Shown here: piece after piece, positions 60,676-64,000 of the stretch | How the letters are laid out: each line of letters starts with the position of its first letter | Position numbering within the stretch: position 1 is the stretch's first letter | NCBI GenBank assembly: GCA_017547245.1 | Contig: JAFYQD010000008.1 | Location: forward strand, 62,001-126,000 | DNA: 64,000 nucleotides | Direction: 5' to 3' | Source: Oscillospiraceae bacterium | GTDB taxonomy: Bacteria; Bacillota; Clostridia; Oscillospirales; Ruminococcaceae | Program-made: the position numbers and the translations under genes | The notes under the pieces: generated by a model | Seen by the model: only the letters and a program-made list of their open reading frames with translations | Told to the model about the DNA's origin: nothing | Database searches by the model: none

Positions 60676-61403
60676 ACACGCTCCTCCTGTTCTGCGGCTT
60701 CAATCAGGCCGTAAAGCTCCTGAACGGCATCGCCCAGGCTTCCCAAACGGTCAATCAACCCGGTTTCCACCGCCCTTTCGCCATCCAGAATGGTGCCGAC
60801 ATCGGTTACGAGTTCGCCGGTGTTGGTCATCAGGCTGCGGAAGGTGGCTTCGTCAATGTTGGAATTTTGGGTGACAAAACGGATGATGCGGTCCTGCATC
60901 CGATCAATATAGGAAAGGGACTGGGGAACACAAAGAACCAGCCCGTTCATGCGTACGGGGTGGATGGTCATGGTGGCACTGGGGCAGATAAGGGAGCGTT
61001 TTGCGCTGCAGGCCAGCGGCACACCAATGGAGTGACCACCGCCCAAAACCAGCGAAACGGTGGGCTTTTTCATGCCCGAAATCAGTTCGGCAATGGCAAG
61101 ACCGGCCTCCACATCGCCGCCCACTGTGTTAAGAATAATAAGCAGACCTTTGATGCGTGGGTCCTGCTCGATGGCCACCAGTTGGGGAATCACATGTTCA
61201 TATTTGGTGGTTTTGTTCTGGGGCGGCAGAATGTAGTGACCCTCCACCTGGCCCACAATGGTAAGGCAGTGGATGATGTGCTTGCCGCCTTCTGGGGTAA
61301 CCGATCCGGTTTCAATAATTTGTTCGGTCAGTTCTTTCTGGCGGCAGGTTTCTTCTTCCTGCTCGTCCTCGTTGTTGGGAAAGACGGTTCCGGGCAGATA
61401 CAT
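60672..61403 (-). CDS. tepA: ClpP-class protease TepA
   Basis: This 243-residue ClpP-like serine protease is related to Bacillus TepA (YmfB), reported to help protein translocation and to degrade small spore proteins. Family blocks are 'VEGHYILPPQNKTTKYEHVI', 'LIILNTVGGDVEAGLAIAEL' and 'LVLGGGHSIGVPLACSA', the last with the probable catalytic Ser. The ATG at 61403 has AAGGAG ten bases upstream; the longer frame to 61484 runs into the promoter. It heads the tepA-ylzJ-spoIIIE operon. Confidence 0.92.
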   Translation of the reverse strand: MYLPGTVFPNNEDEQEEETCRQKELTEQIIETGSVTPEGGKHIIHCLTIVGQVEGHYILPPQNKTTKYEHVIPQLVAIEQDPRIKGLLIILNTVGGDVEAGLAIAELISGMKKPTVSLVLGGGHSIGVPLACSAKRSLICPSATMTIHPVRMNGLVLCVPQSLSYIDRMQDRIIRFVTQNSNIDEATFRSLMTNTGELVTDVGTILDGERAVETGLIDRLGSLGDAVQELYGLIEAAEQEERV

Positions 61404-61488
61404 ATCTGAACAACTCCTTTGGGCGTTTTTCAGATAGTGTGGCTTTAAAGCAACCGGCTTATTCCCAAGCGCACAGTTATACAAATTA

Positions 61489-61497
61489 AGTATAGCA
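61489..61497 (-). promoter_or_regulatory. Extended -10 promoter of tepA operon
   Basis: On the minus strand TG-C-TATACT (61497-61489) lies about 86 bases before the tepA start. Confidence 0.55.
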
Positions 61498-61551
61498 TAA
61501 ATTCGAGCGAATTAACAGAGAAAAGAACAACTGTTTACATTGGAAGGTAAG

Positions 61552-61583
61552 AAAAAAGAGACCACAAAATGTGATCTCTTTTT
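61552..61583 (-). terminator. Terminator of the zinc-ribbon/TPM operon
   Basis: AAAAAGAGA..CAC pairs with GTG..TCTCTTTTT with one mismatch; T-rich tail on the minus strand, eight bases past the stop. Confidence 0.75.
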
Positions 61584-61590
61584 GGAATCC

Positions 61591-62430
61591 TTAGAATTTG
61601 CGTCCGCCGCCGCCAAAGCTGCGTCCGCCGCTGAGGTGAACATGGCTACCGCCGCCACCGCCGCTGCTGAAGCCGCCGCCACCGCCGCCGTTGTTGTTGG
61701 CACGGGGAATGCGTCGTGTGGAAACAAATTTGTTTTGGAAGATGTCGTTTTTGCCCACCAAAGCCAGATTGCTTTTGTTCATAAAGGGGTAGACATAGGC
61801 GCTGCCCTTAATGCTGTATCCGCGGCTGACGCCAAAACGGAACACCAAAGCGATGACCGCAGATGCTATGGCAAAGGCGATAATCATACCGATGCTCATG
61901 GGGCCACGGTACTGGGTAACTTCACCGGTTTCTTCATCTACATAATAGTGGTCTTTGGGAACACCCATCGAAACATACCGTTCGCCTTCTTCCAAAAAGG
62001 TCATGGCAGCCGAGGTGTATTCGCCGTTTGCCACCTGGTCAAAGCATTTGTCAAAAATGGCCTCGCAGCGGCTGTCGGTGATATAGTCGATGCCCTTGCC
62101 GCAGGTGGAAATATAGATTTCCTGATTGTCAAAATCGATGAGAAAAAGCGCACCGCTGTAATCGGCCCCCACGCCAAATTCGTTGGCAAGATAGAAGCTG
62201 TCGGCCACCGCACGGGAGGAATTGCCCATGGCGTCGTCGATGGTCAGAATGACCCAGTCAAGGCCGGTTTCTTCCCGAAGGGAGGCAATGGTTTCTTCCA
62301 GCAGAAGTTCGCTGCCGGCAGGAATGACCTCGGAATAGTCAAACACACGCTGGTCGGCAGCCATAACGGTGGAAGAAAGCGCAAACAGCAGGGTAAGGAT
62401 GAGCAGAACAGCAAGAATTTGTTTTTTCAT
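61591..62430 (-). CDS. TPM-domain secreted/membrane protein
   Basis: This 279-residue protein has a signal peptide (cleavage near 'STVMA-ADQ', residue 25), a TPM domain (30-165, with 'GLDWVILTIDDAMGNSSRAV' and 'SGALFLIDFDNQEIYISTCG'), a membrane helix (about 180-200) and a Gly/Ser-rich tail ending 'GGRSFGGGGRKF'. TPM proteins are linked to photosystem repair in plants and to unknown envelope roles in bacteria. The ATG at 62430 overlaps the stop of the preceding zinc-ribbon gene (ATGA), giving translational coupling and fixing the start. Confidence 0.88.
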   Translation of the reverse strand: MKKQILAVLLILTLLFALSSTVMAADQRVFDYSEVIPAGSELLLEETIASLREETGLDWVILTIDDAMGNSSRAVADSFYLANEFGVGADYSGALFLIDFDNQEIYISTCGKGIDYITDSRCEAIFDKCFDQVANGEYTSAAMTFLEEGERYVSMGVPKDHYYVDEETGEVTQYRGPMSIGMIIAFAIASAVIALVFRFGVSRGYSIKGSAYVYPFMNKSNLALVGKNDIFQNKFVSTRRIPRANNNGGGGGGFSSGGGGGSHVHLSGGRSFGGGGRKF

Positions 62431-63488
62431 CGCAGCCACCATCCTATCAACATCAAAATCAGGAAAGAGGCCAGACCAACGCCAAGGGTGGCAAGGTTGA
62501 GCTTGCGTTTGTCGACAGGGGCTTCACCGCAGACCTTGCCGGTCTGGCCGTTTACGGCATAGTGGTAAAGCTTGTTGGTGGCCTTGTCGCGATAGGCCAG
62601 TACCCAAACGGGCAGCAGCGAATAGCTCCAGTCTGTTTTTTTGACCGTGCAGCGGGAGTCGTTCAAAGAAACCGAGTCGTATCCGCTGATCTGCTGACGA
62701 ATCATGGAAGCGGCGTACTCGTTGACCTCCTGCTGAACGGCGGCGGTCATTTCTTCCTGTTCAATATCTCTTTTTTCAGCCTGAAAACCCGAAAGGAAGC
62801 TCATATCGAAATCCTTAAGACCGCCGGCATCATAGGGCTGAACCCCTTCCACCAGCTGTGCATCGGCCTTTTTCAGGGCTGTTTTGGTTATATCCTTAAA
62901 GTGGATATCGGCCTTGCGTGAGATATTGTATAGGCTGGTTTCGGTGTATTCAATGTCACCGATGCGCCAAAGGCGCAGATTGCGTCCGGTGCCTTCCACA
63001 CTGGCGTGTACATCGCAGTCCACCATCCAATGGGGGAAATAGACACCGGTCAGCTTTTCCACCTGATCGTCCGAGAAAAAGCCCCTGGGCACAAAGCTTT
63101 TGCTTTTCAGCCAGTTTTTCAGGTCCTGGGTCACCTTTTCTTTGGGTACGGCAAAGGGGATGATTTTTTCTGGCAGATAGCGTCCCTCCAGCCGTCCGGC
63201 AAGCACAACGGGGTTGTGGCAATAAAAGCAGAAGGTGGCGGCGGTGGTTTCGCAGGTGACAACCTGGGCACCGCAGCTGGGGCAGTTATACACCACGGCT
63301 TCTTCGGAAGGTGCTTCCTTACGGGAAGAAGGCTCTTCTGCTTCGGGTTCTTTTTCCAGAGGGAATTTATCTTTCAAAGCCTCTTCATCAAACTTGGAAA
63401 GACAGTATTCACAGGCAAACTTTTGGCTGGCGGGGTCAAATTTCAGCCCGCCGCCGCAGTTTGGACATTTGTATGTAACAACAGCCAA
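62427..63488 (-). CDS. Zinc-ribbon membrane protein
   Basis: This 353-residue protein starts with two zinc ribbons: 'YKCPNCGGGLKFDP..CEYC' (residues 6-29) and 'YNCPSCGAQVVTCE..FCFYCHNPVVL' (67-95). A large soluble domain (100-330) with 'PFAVPKEKVTQDLKNWLKSK' and 'GVYFPHWMVDCDVHASVEG' follows, and the C-terminus is one membrane helix. It belongs to a group annotated only as TFIIB-type zinc-ribbon proteins, often next to SPFH and TPM genes as here. Function is unknown. Confidence 0.8.
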   Translation of the reverse strand: MAVVTYKCPNCGGGLKFDPASQKFACEYCLSKFDEEALKDKFPLEKEPEAEEPSSRKEAPSEEAVVYNCPSCGAQVVTCETTAATFCFYCHNPVVLAGRLEGRYLPEKIIPFAVPKEKVTQDLKNWLKSKSFVPRGFFSDDQVEKLTGVYFPHWMVDCDVHASVEGTGRNLRLWRIGDIEYTETSLYNISRKADIHFKDITKTALKKADAQLVEGVQPYDAGGLKDFDMSFLSGFQAEKRDIEQEEMTAAVQQEVNEYAASMIRQQISGYDSVSLNDSRCTVKKTDWSYSLLPVWVLAYRDKATNKLYHYAVNGQTGKVCGEAPVDKRKLNLATLGVGLASFLILMLIGWWLR

Positions 63489-63514
63489 TGGTCATCAACT
63501 CCAAAGGTTAAAAA

Positions 63515-64000
63515 TCAGTTGGCAGGCTTGGGCTGGCCGCAGGTGGGGCAGAAGTTGCCCTTGCATTTGGCGCCGCAGCTGCAGGTCCATTCATCGCCGG
63601 CAGGCTTGGCCTTGCCGCAGTTGGGGCAGAAATTGCCGCTGCACTTGGTGCCGCAGGCGCAGGTCCATTCATTGCTGGCAGGTTTGGCCTTGCCGCAGTT
63701 GGGGCAGAAGTTGCCGCTGCACTGGGCACCGCAGGCACAGGTCCAGGTGTTGGCGGGTGCGGCAGGCTGCTGTGCGGCCATCTGCTGCTGGTTGGCATTG
63801 CTGGCGGCGGCAACAACACCGCCGGTGGCGTTCAGGCCCATGCCCATACCCATAAAGCCGGCCATGGCGCCGCCTTCGTTGCTGCCGGCGGCTTCCAGAC
63901 CACGGGCGATGGCGCCCTGTACAAAACCTTCGCGTACACCGGGGTCACCCAGCATGGCGCCCTGGTTGCGCATATTGATCAGCTTCTGACTTTCTTCGTC
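63515..64000 (-). CDS. C-terminal part of a protein with three tandem zinc ribbons (probably SPFH type; cut by window edge)
   Basis: Only the last 161 residues are inside the window. They include 'INMRNQGAMLGDPGV', a Gly/Met-rich stretch, a Gln/Ala linker and three near-identical 24-residue zinc-ribbon repeats of the type WTCxCGxxCxGNFCPxCGxxKPA. The upstream part is outside. The Gly/Met-rich stretch plus zinc ribbon and the following zinc-ribbon and TPM genes fit the SPFH-domain ('virion core'-like) proteins found in this gene neighbourhood, but the SPFH domain itself is not visible. Confidence 0.7.
   Translation of the reverse strand, partial: DEESQKLINMRNQGAMLGDPGVREGFVQGAIARGLEAAGSNEGGAMAGFMGMGMGLNATGGVVAAASNANQQQMAAQQPAAPANTWTCACGAQCSGNFCPNCGKAKPASNEWTCACGTKCSGNFCPNCGKAKPAGDEWTCSCGAKCKGNFCPTCGQPKPAN

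Noticed and set aside
63520..63760. Regular direct repeats of about 72 bases suggesting a CRISPR-like array
   Set aside because: The repeats are in frame and encode three zinc ribbons; there are no unique spacers and no cas genes.

Overview
The window reads as a chromosomal segment of a spore-forming, strictly anaerobic gut Firmicute, most likely a Clostridia lineage near the Oscillospiraceae/Ruminococcaceae. The reasons are the Bacillus-like sporulation-linked synteny tepA-ylzJ-spoIIIE/ftsK, a DUF2953-gerW pair behind scpAB, dense intrinsic terminators, strong AGGAGG ribosome sites, a tetrahydrofolate riboswitch on folT, a Gram-positive type LexA box, and oxygen-defence proteins of anaerobes (reverse rubrerythrin, multidomain flavodiiron protein). 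The species cannot be named from the sequence alone.

Layout. 1-2081: phosphate uptake operon pstS-pstC-pstA (minus strand, pstA cut by the window edge) behind a Pho-box-like array. 2120-4830: an AT-richer insert with one unassigned SF2 helicase-like gene, a structured non-coding stretch and short direct repeats. 4823-9071: reverse rubrerythrin, a 44-residue Asn/Lys-rich protein, a threonine aldolase family enzyme and recG. 9206-11460: tRNA-Lys, a double flavodoxin-fold reductase and a YczE-type membrane protein. 11463-18276: a four-domain flavodiiron protein, an ABC exporter, a DUF2461 protein, an SDR/idi pair and a VOC protein. 18327-21152: methionine importer metNIQ with a structured, terminator-bearing leader. 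21255-26432: rpmB, then the operon M50 protease-scpA-scpB-DUF2953-gerW-lipoprotein. 26431-26818: a duplicated cassette of palindromic repeats. 26872-31940: tmcAL divergent from ackA, THF riboswitch-folT, a GH3 lipoprotein and a small membrane protein. 32012-38432: FGGY kinase, M29 aminopeptidase, SOS-controlled Y-family polymerase plus YolD-like protein, ZIP transporter and D-lactate dehydrogenase. 38509-40157: LysR regulator divergent from a structured leader and a broken transporter gene.

40270-48162 is the best-defined metabolic module: nhaC, then arcC-ptcA-aguA-aguD, with a membrane-embedded LuxR regulator transcribed divergently. Agmatine enters through AguD in exchange for putrescine. 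AguA deiminates it, PtcA releases putrescine and carbamoyl phosphate, and carbamate kinase makes ATP, so the set yields energy and ammonia. 48269-53967: an NSS symporter, tRNA-Ala, cdd, a TRIC-family protein, uraA with a leader terminator, and a DacF-type carboxypeptidase. 54199-57611: rluB, a small GNAT-like protein, and two genes of a biotin-dependent decarboxylase/carboxyltransferase whose biotinyl domains are near-identical duplicates. 57704-64000: ftsK/spoIIIE-ylzJ-tepA, then a TPM-domain protein, a zinc-ribbon membrane protein and the end of a protein carrying three tandem zinc ribbons.

Most genes belong to known families. The less explained signals are the helicase insert with its non-coding region (2120-4830), the leaders of metN and of the broken transporter, the repeat cassette at 26431-26818 and the biotin-domain duplication. 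No CRISPR array, integrase, transposase or complete prophage was seen.
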